Shown here one piece after another: positions 1 to 15,044 of a stretch of DNA of 64,000 bases (positions are counted from its first letter, which is position 1; each line of letters starts with the position of its first letter). Source of the DNA: Sipunculus nudus (taxonomy: Eukaryota; Annelida; Sipuncula; Golfingiida; Sipunculidae); NCBI GenBank assembly GCA_026874595.1, contig CM049320.1, forward strand, positions 18,860,988 through 18,924,987, given 5' to 3'. Under the pieces are notes generated by a model that did not search any database, was not told the origin of the DNA, and saw only the letters and a list, made by a program, of their open reading frames with translations. The position numbers and the translations under genes were made by a program.

Positions 1-3000
1 GATTTACCTTACTCTACCTAATACATAATGGAGGTAAAATTATCTGCAGAAGTTTTCCTATTTAATAAGATTTTTTTTTGTTATCAAAAACAGTTTCTCT
101 TCCCATTATGTTTTATGGAAAGGTCGTATGGTATTACAGGCCTGTAAAAACCATGAGAACAGTCACTGAACGATATTCAGGGAATGGACCTAACTGGTTG
201 AGCATCGAAATCTGGTATTATGTGGCCGCGTGTAAGGCTTCACCATCTCTGTCTTGCGATGAGTGCATGGACAAAGGTCAAGTGATGACTGAATCGATTG
301 ACCCATACAAAGATTTGTTCCGTCTCTCTCAACCTACATATACATATACATGTATATGTAAGCCGAATCTTGATAAGTTGGTGTGTCGGTTTATGGACGG
401 ATGGAAACAGCAGGAAAAATCTGTTCCTTTACCTATGATAAATTTCTTTTGATTACATCAGTTCCATAAACACACAGTGCCGTAAATTTTGCAGGATGCA
501 TTCACATGTGAAAATTATGGATGAAATAAATGTCATGACATGTGACTTCGTTGTTTGTCTGTCTTAATGAACCACGTGCTCGTTGTCAGCCAGGTCTTCT
601 GATCGGACTCATGCCTCCTTCGTCATTGGGTTGATAGCTACTTGGCCCACCTGTCCGTCACTGCTCTTTGCCAAGACGTGTAACGCACTTGCCGGCCATA
701 CTCGAGCGCCCTGGCTAAACATGCGGTTGTGTGGTGTTGGATTGTGTCTCACCAGCCACCTTCCGCCAATCAGGGATGTCCCCTATTCCATCAGCAGAGC
801 CTTGACCATACCACTCTTTGCGCCCTACGCTTGTTCAGTCTCCCAAAACTTGTCCCACCCGAGGTAAAAACCTATTAGAAAGAGAATATTCAAAAACAAA
901 CTCATTAATAATACAGACATGCCAAGTACCATGGATGTTTTGCCGTAATTGTTTATCGCCTAGTTGTTCCAGATGTGGCGTATCTTCCTTTGTTCTAACT
1001 GTACGTTCAAATCTGCTTGCATCAGAGAGTCCATGCAAGTCAGGTTGCATGCAGCTTTTCAATGAGTCAAAGAACTGGTTCATTCTTGTTAGCATAGTGA
1101 CACCGTCCTAAATCCCGAGTGAACACCAATATTTAAATTTGAAATTTAAAGATAGAGCGAACGTGGTGCGAGACAAAAAAATAACACGCGTGACCTTCGA
1201 CCAGGAGGTAGAACATGGGAAAAATCAGGTATACCTCAACGAAATGTATATGCAAGCCTTAAGGTTTTGCCCGGATTGTGTCAATTATGGCACCGCTCGT
1301 CCACGGCTCGCGTGCAATGGTGACATTAGCCTCACAAAACTCACGGCGTGCATTACATTTTATTGGGCTATAACCAATAACTACATCACCTCAATGTGTC
1401 CTGGAAGTCAGGTTCCATGCGACATTTAAAATAACGGATACACGGAGCCCGACTGCTCATAGCTTAACGGGAGACCTACGATTAGTCACGGAAAATCATA
1501 CGCTATGCTAGAGCCCTGAGAGATCCTTTTAGTCAACTAGACATTCTATTTCAGTTATATGACGATAACATTAGAGTATATCAGATAAAATGTGTCATAT
1601 TCATCATAAATCGATCTTTTTTCATCAAAAGCATATGTAAAATACACCTCGGCAGTGTTTGTCGGATAAAATATATGTAGAGCACTGAATAGCAGTGATA
1701 AGCTGAAAAAAAAGTATCCGACGTGTGTTCTTTCCATTAAAACTTGAGCCATCAGCCTCTGTGGTAAACTTGTTCACGATGTATCACTGCCGACAGTCCG
1801 TCTCTCTTGGAAAGGGCCGCGCAAGATATTTGTTTTCTGATCAGGAGAGGTTTCAAGCAAAGCGGTTGCAAAGTATTATATGTGAGTCATGTTTTCATTC
1901 GTTAAGGCTATATTTGGCTACGGTTATTCGAATATATTCCTATTTGTGTCCCGAATAACATATGTTTCCTCCTGCAAGCAACGCAGTTTTGGAGTTATCC
2001 TTTGTCTCTTTATTCTTCGATATCCATCTACACTACGCATATATGCAGTTAAGCGAAAGCTAGACCAAATTAGAGCTCGGTTATGAGCGTGAGTTGACAA
2101 CTGACCTTCGGCCTTGAGACGGGGAATGTGGAACAAATAAGTTTTAACCCAGTGAAATATTAGCATCATGTAAATATATCCTCGGCGTGTGTCAATCATG
2201 GCATTCGTTCGGCTCTGCCGATTTAAATACAAATTTAATAGCACATAACTTGCTTGAGGTTTCCAAATTTAGTGGTCTGATTTTTAAGCATTAATTTACT
2301 GTATATTAAACAATCTCAGTTGGATTCTAGCAAAGTACACCTGCCTGATCAGAGGGTTGGAATTATCTCCCCTTACATTAAAAACCCTTACTTATATATA
2401 TGTATCTGTTGTAGGAATGTTAAGTCGGGTATTGGGGTTCCCCCATCTTATAAGTATTTGATAATATTTTCAATATGTTTTTAATAAAATTTAGAACCTT
2501 TGTTAGGGGGCGCTTATTATTCTTCCAGACCAAATTTAAATACCCTTCTTTTTCTTTGACCTTCACATTGTCAGCATGGTGTAATGGCATAACCCTTTTA
2601 CTACTATACCGTGCTGCACAGACTCCGTTCCACACAGATCCAACTTCTGCTCTCTCATGTGATATTCTTGTTTGATAGTGTCTGTTCTAATACACCTGGG
2701 AATAATAGTACTGCATGCTCGATAACGCCACAGGAGGAAATATAAAAGAAGACATCGCGCGAGCAATATTTATCCAACTGTCCCAAATATGGGTACTGAT
2801 TGTAAAGTTGCGTCTCGCCTTTTATTCTTTTTTAACGTTACACACTCAAATTATTATAACCGGTGCTGAACACGTCCAGCCCTTTAACAGTGCAAAATTA
2901 ACATTGACTGTGATGCCCTAAAAGTGGCACTATAAACAATGCCTGTGGTTTTATATTAGTAGCATTATTAACCAGGTTTGCGATACCTCTCAAATGTATA

Positions 3001-6000
3001 CAATTACACATGATTAACTTCACGACCATAGTCAATCGTGTATAGAGAGCACGTGAGGGATTGTGTGACAGCCCCTGATATCACTTTAATTAACACCTTC
3101 TTACTGTCGAGATCCGTTTACACTGGGACCTTGGTTACAGGTGTGAATTGATGACCCTGTAGCACTTCAGCCAGACCCAAAAATTTGGACCATTGGTACC
3201 ATTATGGTGACAAATCTTCACCATGTGTGATTCATAGGTAAACATGTGTAGGTAATAAAAATGCCTGATAGCAGTATGAATGTAGTAGCTTTCTGTGAAT
3301 AAATGAATGTTTAATGTCGGATGACGTATATATATATATTTTCATTTCAAGGATATCGACATAAGACTGGTTATAAGGCCCGTACTGATTAATATGCAAA
3401 ACGTATCCGGTCAAATTTGGTCTCAAATGATAGCTTAAAGCATACGCTTTAGTATGACATGCCATTTATGAACCCTGCCTATATATTGCTTAAGTAATAC
3501 ATTCCTAAAGTTACACCCACCCCTGGAAAAAAAAAGACAAAGGAGTTGTTATATAAATTTACTTCATACAACTTTATATGCCAAACGTGTATCCAGCAAA
3601 TTAATCTTTTAAATGATGTACCATTTATGATCAATAGGTTTATGCACCTACAGTTAAACTTTCTTATTCCCTCGCACGGGCAGATCCAGGATTTAAGAAA
3701 GAAGGGGTCAACGCCAGGACTAATGACAAAACCTATAAAAAAGGTTCCCAGGTCCGTAGAAGAGGGGGGGGGGGGGCTCTCAGGACACAAAACCTAGTTT
3801 GAAACCCTTAAAAAAGTATTGGTGACTGGAAAAGGGGAGTCCGGGCCTCCTTGACCCCCCCCCCCCCCTTTCTCCCGCCCCACCCCGTTTCTACCATTCC
3901 TATAAGAAAAATACTCCATACATAGAATACATCAACCGATATAACGTTATGTCGGTAACCGAATACAGCAGGAACTGCATCAACTGTCAGCTCCAAGTTC
4001 TGTGATGATATTGATCATGGGACTGGTATTTTGTTTGTAAGCTATAGGTTGTCCTAATCTGTGCAAACCAAAAACTATAACTCATTTTGTTTAAACTTTA
4101 TTTTACCTTTGCTAATAACAAGTCTTTGTATTCATAATGTTAAGACCAGTACCCAGCTTATTGATCCAATGACTGGAATATCAGTGTTAGTTGCAAGTAT
4201 ATCCACGTATGTTGACTTGAGTCAAAATAATCTTTGTAAGTTCGTCCTACTCATATCAGCAAATAAAAAATAGCTTCTATGTGTGGGATAGTGATACCTT
4301 AGCGTAGTTAAACTTATATTCGCTTTTTGTTGTATTTGATATTTGATTTTACCTATAATTTGCAACGTGTGTACCAAACATTGATCATGTGACTTTTACG
4401 AGTATATAAACTACAGTTAGCACCATATATGTTTATCATTCTTCTGCGAGCAAAACCGGAACATTTTTACCAGTTTTTTTTTAATTGTTTGAAAATGTAA
4501 TCTTTGTGTAGCTTACCGATTATGATGGACTGCAGCTGAAATGGTATTTCTTAGTTTCATCCTCTTTCAATCATTACTTGCAATTATGCAAAAAGTAAAT
4601 GTAAGACTTTTAAGTTTCTTTTTGTGAATGACAGACTGCAATTATCAGTGTGATATATATCAAGGCAAAACTTGAAATCAATAGATCTTGAATGTTGTGA
4701 CTTTGGGTATACAGGTTCTCTTAAACTGTCCATATATATATTTATAATAAGTAGATGAGAATTAGATCACTGATCAATATAGATTCGGCTGAGCATTATG
4801 ACCAGTGGGGCACTTAGGAAAGTTAAAATCAACGGAAGATGTAACATATGATGTATTTAGGATATAGAATGTGTTTACTAAGTTAATTTTCGCTGTTCAG
4901 CGTAAATGTTTGCTGTGAGATAAAATCTCCTTATAAAGCATTTTTTGTTACATTGACTATTCCACAATAAGGCCCTGGTGTATTTTGTACTTTTAAGGAA
5001 TTATAATAGAAATCACCATGACAATGACATTTCAGTTATTTTCATGTTTATAATCATGTTTGTTTCTATGAAATCTTTGAATAAAAGAAATAATATGAAA
5101 ACGAAACATTTTTGATATATCTACATTTTGGGATCTAACAGTTGCAATCATATCCTAGTAAGCGAGAGATGATATCCTCTTAAGCGCAAAACCATAAACA
5201 CCATTGATATTATAACTGTAAGGCCAGTACAACAGTCAGTGATTGACATAATCTCCCTTAAACCTGGGGAATGACAGGGCCACAAGTAGCTTTGACCTTT
5301 TAGGGAAGTATTGCATTTTAAAGATTAAAACAAAAGGATCTTTATGGCACTCTATGTTGCAATTACATCGCCCAAGGCGAACCGTGTATGTCTTCCAATC
5401 ATGTAAAGGTATTTGACACTGGACTGCTAGGTTTTTGTTTGAGACATAAGCAGGTTAGAATTAATTAGATTTGTTCAACGACTGATTTGATTAATTTGGG
5501 CTTATCACCAGCATTTACTAGACTTTGCATAAGCATAAAACAGGATGAGTCATTGCACTTACTGGCAATATAACAATCTGGAATATATTTATGTTAAAAC
5601 CGTTTGCCTCACGGTTCAAATAAACATCCTTTTCCTTTACAGAAACTAGTATTTATTAAAAACCTCTCTCCTGTAAGAAATTTTAACAGTATAAACTGAA
5701 GCAACTCAGAATGAATAACTTGCAGCTCTGCTTCACTGTTAGTCTTTACATAAAGACAAAATGCGATATCTATCGTTTATTTATGGTACAACCCAAGCAA
5801 AGTTCTGTAGGTACATTAAATGCTCTTGCCTTGATTTTACATATTAAGTTTGTAGGATATGTTTGCATTGAAATATTTCAACAGACATCATAACCCTCTC
5901 TCAGCCAAAGGATCTTTTATATTTTGTGTAAGAAAGCGAATTTGGCAAGATGTGCAGAGAAGCGAACACGTATCAGTGTTCAATTTTGTAAGGGGAATTT

Positions 6001-6177
6001 TTTAACCTGCCACAGGATATGTGCAAAGAGTAACCCAAATCAGTTCTTATCACATTCAGCATTAAGAGTATAAAACAAGAAATCATCCCACGCCCAAAGT
6101 AAAGTAAATTTTGATCGGGATGAGAATTGTGAAGTTTGAGTTATTTTTTAGCTAATTTTGTAATGATACTCCTATTA

Positions 6178-6231
<54 letters not shown>

Positions 6232-9210
6232 TGTTAATATAATGGTGATAAACTGTATTCTAGACTATACTATTTGCTTACTGTACCATATATACACCTG
6301 CATTGCATGCTTACCTCAGGAGTGCAACAACATGTTGCACGAAACTAAGCAGTCAAAAATATCTGACAAAACTTGAATCCTCTTTATTTATTTAATTAAT
6401 AATATTATATATATATATATATATATAAATATTTATATGTATAAAGGTATTTTGAAAGGTATTTGTTATGAAATTTAAACAATAATGAAAAAGGAATGCA
6501 GACATAGGTCCTGGGATTAACTTTACACTCTGGCAGGGAATATGATCGGTTATAATCGATGATTGGTCAGGTTACTGCAAACGAACTGATGATCGATTTT
6601 GCAAAGCCATAACTTAGGCTTCATAATGAGGAAGTGAAAACATTCATGTACATTATGCAAACAAACTGAAGACAAATTTGTATGTATTAAAGATAAAGGC
6701 TTCAGAATTATGACATTATTATGTGTATGACGGCAAAAATATCAGTTGAGCGTATTTGGTTGAAAGTTCTTACTAAATATTCAATTATTTCCGGTAAACG
6801 GTCATAAGAGGTCGACCGATCTTTTTTACGATATATCATGATAACACAACCAATGCGCAGCTGATCATGATAGTACAACCAATGCGCAACTATATACATA
6901 ATGTATATATGTACTGTAACCTATTTTGAAGGAACTTTTGCGAAAGATGTGCTTGGGACCGGATTTCAAATCTTTATAATATATTCATTCGTTCCTTGAA
7001 ATTTAAAAAATGATTGACCTCGCCTGGTAGAAATCGTACATATTTTACTTTCGTAAAAGGTGTTGCCTCGTCCGGTAATGCCTATTAAGTTTTAGAGCCC
7101 ACGATTTTGTATCTGTTTCACTTCTAATTAAGGAATGAGGAGATTCCAAATTTTGAGGAGCCTAATAACGTTAATTTGAATACTCTGAGCGGATCTACAG
7201 CATGCTAACCAAGAAATTTTAAACCAAGAAATAAAACGTTTGCAAACTTGCTTTGCCCAAATCGTTACTCTGAACTCAACTTAATAAGTGTATCCCATTA
7301 TTTACATTTTGTTTGTTAAAGCATGCATTATGTATAGAAAATCGTTACTCCAAACTCAACTTAATAATTATAACCGAATATTTACATTTTGTTGGTAAAA
7401 ATACAGGAGTCTTCAGGTACACTAAATAGATACATCCGTCATTTGACATAAACTGTTTCTTGTACCGTAAGGGCTTCAGCACCAATGCCCCTGCTCAGGC
7501 GGGCATCCCATGTTATATCGTGTCCTTTTTGAGGCTCTAATAATAACTAATCTATGTATTGGCGATTCAGTTTTGATTATTTGTCAGTATAGGAAGAAAA
7601 TCATGTGTTTAAGTTTATGTGACAACTTAAACTACCTTGTTGCGTGGGCAGCAATATGATCTTCTGATTTAAAAGAGGCTTTGAAGATTGGCAAGTGTTT
7701 TATCAAATCATATGTGGAGAACTGCACTGTTAATCGTAATAAGGATTCACGTTTTTTAAAATTGCTTTCCAATACATAAGCTATGAACATGGACTCAGAT
7801 TCGACAGCAACACGTATACGGTTAAAATGTGGATGTGATTTATATTTCCAATAAAATGAGTACGGAGAAGAGAATTTTTTTTATAATTATCTGCATTTTT
7901 TGTTAGCCTTATGTCACCTTTCGCCCAATTGCATTTGACGCATTCACGTGATTGGTATGAAGGATGACTTTTCCAGAAACGTTTTTTTAAACACCACACA
8001 CGTTATTAAAAAGAAAACAATACGTGTTATATTAACAAAATACGTAAGGAATCATGCTTAACCATGTGACCTTTGTCATATTCACGTGACTGTTAAGCTG
8101 TCAGCCAATTGCAGACACATCTTAATAGATAATATATACAATTAGATAAACGAACGGTAATTTTCTTTTTTTTCTGGTTTAAACAAAAGAAAATGTTTTA
8201 TGTTAAATCCGAATCCATTAGGAATTGTATTAAAACTTTGACATATTCACGTTAATAGTTAGCTGTTAACAATTGGCAAAAACAACGTATTTGCAAAACG
8301 GCAATATGCAGTATTTATTCCGTAGACAGTGTAAGAAAGAATAAACCTTTATAATCTAATATATCAAAATATCACCAAAGGAAAAATTCCAAAATAGGTA
8401 ATTCAGAACAGTCTGAATAATAGGAAAATACACGCAAGGCACCCGAAAGCACTTCCGAGTATCATAGTAGCGAGTAACATAATCGGTTCACACTCCTTTT
8501 TATTTGAATAGCCCGCTTAAATGAATATTACTGGGATAAAATGGGATATTTAAATAAACGGGATCGAATCTACCTCACAGCCATTCTTGTACACTGTAAC
8601 TTTTAAGTAAACCAGAGTACCTATAAGATGCAAACGTGTGCCTTCTGACAACCACCACAATGTGTGTAAATAATTGTAACTCGGATATTGTAAAATCACA
8701 ATTTATGTTTGTTGAATTCTTGACTCCACCGAAACATGTCTATTTTTGGTTTAATGTGAATTTCAGCCATATACCGACGAGCACAGTAACTGATGGCAGT
8801 TACCATATGGAAGAGACTTATAGCATGATGTGTATCTTGATATGTAATATTTTGTGTTCATTCCCAACTTTTTGCTTAATCGTCAGCTATTTATACGACA
8901 GCGATATCAATGTTACAGAATGGAAGGACTCTGCAGGGCACAAGTACCTGAGCTACAAGCTCGAAATAGCGGGGCGTCTTGCCGAGCGAGGACAGGCTAT
9001 TGCGCAATCAACCACAGAGGGCGCGTGCCCACATGATTTACATACAGATCGGCAGTGTAATCAGAGAGCGACTGCAAATGATTCGTTTAACTTATTTGAA
9101 GATATTATATATGTGTGTGTGTGTGTGTGTGTTACAATTGATGTCTGAATTCAGGAATTACACGTATCCCTACGTGTAATCACTGATTCACTCGGGTATA
9201 CGTGAATTTA
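1..9210 (+). repeat. Left arm of a giant inverted repeat
   Basis: The first bases of the window reappear in reverse complement ending at 23,341. The match continues, with scattered substitutions and small indels, to the motif gtgaattta at 9,202-9,210, which pairs with taaattcac at 11,212-11,220. Checked points along the arm (near 90, 300, 850, 1,310, 7,350, 8,700 and 9,150) all line up and differ only at single bases or microsatellite lengths. The arm starts at base 1, so it may extend outside the window. Only short ORFs without recognisable domains are present. It contains an (AT)n run at 6,180-6,228, a poly-G run near 3,764-3,776 and a poly-C run near 3,856-3,869. I could not recognise a gene in it. 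Confidence 0.95.
7257..7402. repeat. Two-copy tandem repeat (~80 bp period) in the left arm
   Basis: The phrase atcgttactc[t/c][g/a]aactcaac, followed by cttaataa and later atttacattttgtt, occurs twice in succession, starting near 7,260 and near 7,341. The right-arm counterparts flank the transposon-like insertion, which lies within the second copy. Confidence 0.75.
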
Positions 9211-11211
9211 CTGAGAAGTAAAGGAAAAAGGTGTATTTCCTTTAAAAAAATCAGGGCCAGGAATGACACTATTAAATGACTCACAAATAATAGACACCTT
9301 TTTATTTATTCTTCTATATCGTCAACACCGAGGCTGCAATGCATGAATTTACTAAATGTCACAACAATATAACAATGCTGAATACTTGCAATCAATTTTA
9401 TGGTATTAACCGGCAGGTATATGTTATTACCCAACAGAACAGTGGAGTAAGCACATAATACGTGTATTACAATTGATTCAGTCCCCATTTATTCTTAAAA
9501 CGTATGCTATCATGACACCTGGAATTACACAACACATTGACTTTAAAGCACTTTGCAGCGATTCGTATGACACTTCTTCGAGCCGTAGCAGTTATATTTT
9601 ATTAATCCTTGTCCACCCAATGCAGACTGGGCAATAACAGCAACCGCAGTAATATTGATTCATCTTGACAAACAACAATTGTAAGTAAGCGCCGAGGGAA
9701 CAGATTAAATTGATTTCTCGAATACATGACCTTCAAAATCCAATTCATTGTATATTGTTTATTACAAAAACAATTTCTACCTGCCAAAAAGTAAACTATT
9801 TTTACTGGACTGACCAATCCGTACATTAATATGCTAATGTTTTACATTTTATTTTCTAATGTAATGTAATGTATTTGCTTCAGGCATCAAGGCAAGAAAT
9901 TAAAGTACATGTAACAATGGGCTCATTCAACTGGGCTGACCATGAGAGTATTCTGTGATGATATAAGCCGAAATATTATAAGTATTAATATGCTTTATTT
10001 TTTTCACATTTCAATTTATACTGTTATGCAAATATATTTCTTTTATTACCAAAAAAACTGATAAATTTTCAACCTGTCTCTATAGGTATGGAATTAAGTA
10101 ACAGCAATTAGGCTATTGGCTGATTATTACAGTATTCTGTAATGAAATAAACCAATATAGTTTGCGCATTAATTTAGTTATTTTTATTTCTGTTTTAATG
10201 TAAATGTAGTTATTTTATTACAAAAACGTAAACAATTTTCAACCTCTCTTAATAGGAAATTAAGTATGATTTAGGCACGAAATTAAGTAAATTTGCACTA
10301 CGCTAATAAAGCTAGGCGTCTCATGCAAGTACATGTATTCTTAAATAACTTATATCTAGCGAACAAATAATAGCCTTTCCTGCCTTTTTAATTGGACAAT
10401 GCAGTAGCTGCTTTAACTTCATCTACGAAATTTTCAGCTTTCGATATTAAACGTTTTACCCTATCCGTGTCTTTTCATTAGTCCTTGTTTAAAGACTTGT
10501 TCGGTGCAGACATCTCTCTGTTAGTAGTGTCCAGAATACACACGTCCTCTTCCGATATACATCGGCATTTATAGTTTAGTGAGATAAAGTTCCTGATCAA
10601 GGAAACAAGCTTAACATAACATGAAATCACTACTGATACCAAGTTACTGGAAACCATGTTTATAGAAGGGAGCAAAATGTGGGATAAGTCGGATGTATCC
10701 GTACTTTTCTAAAAACGGTCGTCTGTGTCCGTATTTTTCTAAAAACCATTGAGTAAATCATAGAAAAGAAGTCATCAAAGCAGTCAGCTAATAAGGAACC
10801 CCTTCAGTAGACCATGTTAATGAAGCAACAAGAGGGATCACTTAATTAGAGACCATCCATACATTGGGCACACATTCCCTGAAACCCCTTCACTAAATCT
10901 TGGTAGAAATTGTCCCCTTAATTCATTGAGTATACGTATCCCTTAGACTTTTCAGTATTATACGTATTCCATGAGTGAATCTGTGATTTCAGGTATTTAC
11001 TGAAAATTTAGGGAATTCGTATATTCCCTGAGTTTAGACATTCACTGTAACATATATAGATATAATATAATTACAAATAACAAGTACATACCCAAATATG
11101 TCGAAATAATGTTGAATGTTATGCATGATGCATGGATAATAAATAACAAAGTTCATATCCATATTAAGAAAATATTTCTTTTGTGTGATATTGCATCGAT
11201 TTATCGATTGA
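9211..11211. other. Spacer between the inverted-repeat arms
   Basis: About 2.0 kb of AT-rich sequence that is not part of the inverted match. It contains a diverged tandem repeat of about 200 bp around 9,730-10,270, in which phrases such as ttattacaaaaac and ttttcaacctctct recur. It also has a diverged copy of the arms' innermost ~80 bp at about 10,974-11,058. No gene with a recognisable domain is visible. Confidence 0.8.
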
Positions 11212-13063
11212 TAAATTCACGTATAACCGAGTGAATCAGTGATTACACATAGGGATACGTGTAATTCCTGAATTCAGACATCAATTGTAACACACACACA
11301 CACACACATATATATAATATCTTCAAATAAGTTAAACGAATCATTTGCAGTCGCTCTCTGATTACACTGCCGATCTGTATGTAAATCATGTGGGCACGCG
11401 CCCTCTGTGGTTGATTGCGCAATAGCCTGTCCTCGCTCGGCAAGACGCCCCGCCATTTCGAGCTTGTAGCTCAGGTACTTGTGCCCTGCAGAGTCCTTCC
11501 ATTCTGTAACATTGATATCGCTGTCGTATAAATAGCTGACGATTAAGCAAAAAGTTGGGAATGAACACAAAATATTACATATCAAGATACACATCATGCT
11601 ATAAGTCTCTTCCATATGGTAACTGCCATCAGTTACTGTGCTCGTCGGTATATGGCTGAAATTCACATTAAACCAAAAATAGACATGTTTCGGTGGAGTC
11701 AAGAATTCAGCAAACATAAATTGTGATTTTACAATATCCGAGTTATAATTATTAACACACATTGTGGTGGTTGTCAGAAAGCACACGTTTGCATCTTATA
11801 GGTACTCTGGTTTACTTAAAAGTTACAGTGTACAAGAATGGCTGTGAGGTAGATTCGATCCCGTTTATTTAAATATCCCATTTTATCCCAGTAATATTCA
11901 TTTAAGCGGGCTATTCAAATAAAAAGGAGTGTGAACCGATTATGTTACTCGCTACTATGATACTCGGAAGTGCTTTCGGGTGCCTTGCGTGTATTTTCCT
12001 ATTATTCAGACTGTTCTGAATTACCTATTTTGGAATTTTTCCTTTGGTGATATTTTGATATATTAGATTATAAAGGTTTATTCTTTTTTACACTGTCTAC
12101 GGAATAAATACTTTATATTGCCGTTTTGCAAATACGTTGTTTTTGCCAATTGTTAACAGCTAACTATTAACGTGAATATGTCAAAGTTTTAATACAATTC
12201 CTAATGGATTCGGATTTAACATAAAACATTTTTCTTTTGTTTAAACCAGAAAAAAAAACAGAAAATTACCGTTCGTTTATCTAATTGTATATATTATCTA
12301 TAAAATTAAGATGTGTCTGCAATTGGCTGACAGCTTAACAGTCACGTGAATATGACAAAGGTCACATGGTTAAGCATGATTCCTTACGTATTTTGTTAAT
12401 ATAACACGTATTGTTTTCTTTTTAATAACGTGTGTGGTGTTTAAAAAAACGTTTCTGGAAAAGTCATCCTTCATACCAATCACGTGAATGCGTCAAATGC
12501 AATTGGGCGAAAGGTGACATAAGGCTAACAAAAAATGCAGATAATTATAAAAAAAAATTCTCTTCTCCGTACTAATTTTATTGGAAATATAAATCACATC
12601 CACATTTTAACCGTATACGTGTTGCTGTCGAATCGGAGTCCATGTTCATAGCTTATGTATTGGAAAGCAATTTTAAAAAAACGTGAATCCTTATTACGAT
12701 TAACAGTGCAGTTCTCCACATATGATTTGATAAAACACTTGCCAATCTTCAAAGCCTCTTTTAAATCAGAAGATCATATTGCTGCCCACGCAACAGGGTA
12801 GTTTAAGTTGTCACATAAACTTAAACACATGATTTTCTTCCTATACTGACAAATAATCAAAACTGAATCGCCAATACATAGATTAGTTATTATTAGAGCC
12901 TCAAAAAGGACACGATATAACATGGGATGCCCGCCTGAGCAGGGGCATTGGTGCTGAAGCCCTTACGGTACAAGAAACAGTTTATGTCAAATGACGGATG
13001 TATCTATTTAGTGTACCTGAAGACTCCTGTATTTTTACCAACAAAATGTAAATATTCGGTTAT

Positions 13064-14989
13064 AATTGACCTGACGGCGAGTGCGTGATCGACAGCTCTA
13101 TTAGCCAATCAGCGAACGTTATTGCCGGACTGAAAACGAGGCCATGTAAACACACGTGGAGGTCGGACATCAGGTCGGACATTCCTGACACGTGTGTAAA
13201 CTTTCAACTATAAATGCTCGATGGACCTCTCATAATGAATATGTTTTATTTTTAATACGGTCGAGGCATATATTTATATTTTTTATAAAAGTTACCCCAG
13301 GTATCATTCAAAGTAACAGCAATCTGTTTTCTCCCTTCTCTTCGTAATAAAATCACAAGACGAGGAGAAACGCAGGGATGGGACAAGGCAGGCCCGATTT
13401 GGCCCTGTCATATATTGAGTCCATAATGACACATGAAATTTTTAGTAAGTCAAAAGATGCAGCCTATATGATCCTATATACCATCTATTGGTAAACATTG
13501 GCCTGTAACCAGTGCTAAAAAGTGTTACATTTTCCCCACACCAACGCTTCACTCTTTAAAGTTGATAGGTATAAACAAAATGTATCAATCTTGGCCCTGT
13601 CGAATCAGAGCGTCTCCCACTCCCATGTGTTCATGTGCATGCGACGATATGCAGTATTCATGTGTTCATATTCATGCGACGATATGCTATCTCCTGTTAC
13701 CAAAAATATATTTGATATATCTCTGGTAAAAGGTCAGTAACTTTTATTGACGAGGATACAAGTTTAATTGTATAGCCCTCTGCTTTATATTGTAACCATG
13801 TCGACAATTTACATAACAGTGTGCATTTATTGGCCCTCAAAGATGCAAGACGGCTATTACTGCCTTACTGATTACTGGTGTTAGAACTTAACAACTCACA
13901 GATCTGTTGGTGTGATAAAAGCGCAAACTCAGATTTTGGTGATCGACCTAGATCTTCTGATTGTTCAATTGACCAAAAAAAAAAAAAAAAATACAAAAAA
14001 TCGTCAAGAAACTACCGAAAGACAAAGGTACAATCTTGAATCATTGAGCTGTTCTTTAATAAAATTAATTAATGTAACTGTCGGCTATATTAAAGGTATA
14101 ATGTTTATATTTTTCACAAAAAATTGGTCTGTTCATTTGTCTGTTATTTACAAAACTTAATATATTTAGTCATCACATAGCTTGTTTATTTTTTATTATA
14201 TAAAACAATAATAATATTGCATTCTATGGCCGCATATGTATCCTGCTGGGGGGGTGGGGGGGGGGGGGGGCAGGGGGGTTTAAGAAAGTGAAGGGAAAAA
14301 TGCTATTTTTTAGCTAGTAGTAAAAAAAAAGAGATAAAAAATTCATATTTGTTATTATAATCCAATTGGAATCAGACATTATGACAGCCATGAGTCATAA
14401 TTAGAAAATAATCATTAAGATGTTCCTGTTCAACAATAAACAAGATAAAAATTTTCACTGACAATATGTGTTAACATCTATTATGTACATTTCATTGAAA
14501 TTGAGTGAGAAATTGTTAAAAATTAATTCACAGTTCATTTAGGCTATAATGATGCATTACACCAGAATATATAACAAATACTTGTAAGTTGTAATAACGA
14601 AGTGAAACGGTGTTTACTTTCAATGACTGAATTATAAAGAAATGAAATAAATTCACCATTAAACATTAATGGTTATTATCTTCATGAAGATAATATTTTG
14701 ATGTGTCACAGTGTCTTTTATACTAAACAAATACCACAGGTATGTCACAAATGGAGCATCACTTCAGTTCTCCGTGACATATATACAATATATTTATATT
14801 ATTACATGCATGAGTCACTGACTCTGAGTGTTTAAAGGAAGATTCTAAAATTATTGCCACAGGTTGCCTTAACTGACAGAACAGCAGATTTTCTATAATA
14901 ATGCACATGTATAAAATAAAACCTTTTTATAGGTTTCTTATTAGTCTTCCTGGGTTGGACCCTCCCCTTTACAAACCCTTGATTCGCCC

Positions 14990-15044
<55 letters not shown>

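Noticed and set aside
78-452. 124-codon ORF repeated at 22,891-23,265
   Set aside because: Open in both arms only because the arms are nearly identical; no domain, signal peptide or splice context is recognisable.
583-1111. Overlapping ORFs on both strands (94, 97 and 86 codons) in the arm
   Set aside because: The 86-codon minus-strand ORF looks protein-like, but stops interrupt its extension and no family is recognised. Overlap on both strands is typical of chance ORFs.
8636-9148. 170-codon ORF in the left arm
   Set aside because: Arm-to-arm differences are mostly amino-acid-changing and the ORF ends in a GT microsatellite, so selection on a protein is unlikely.
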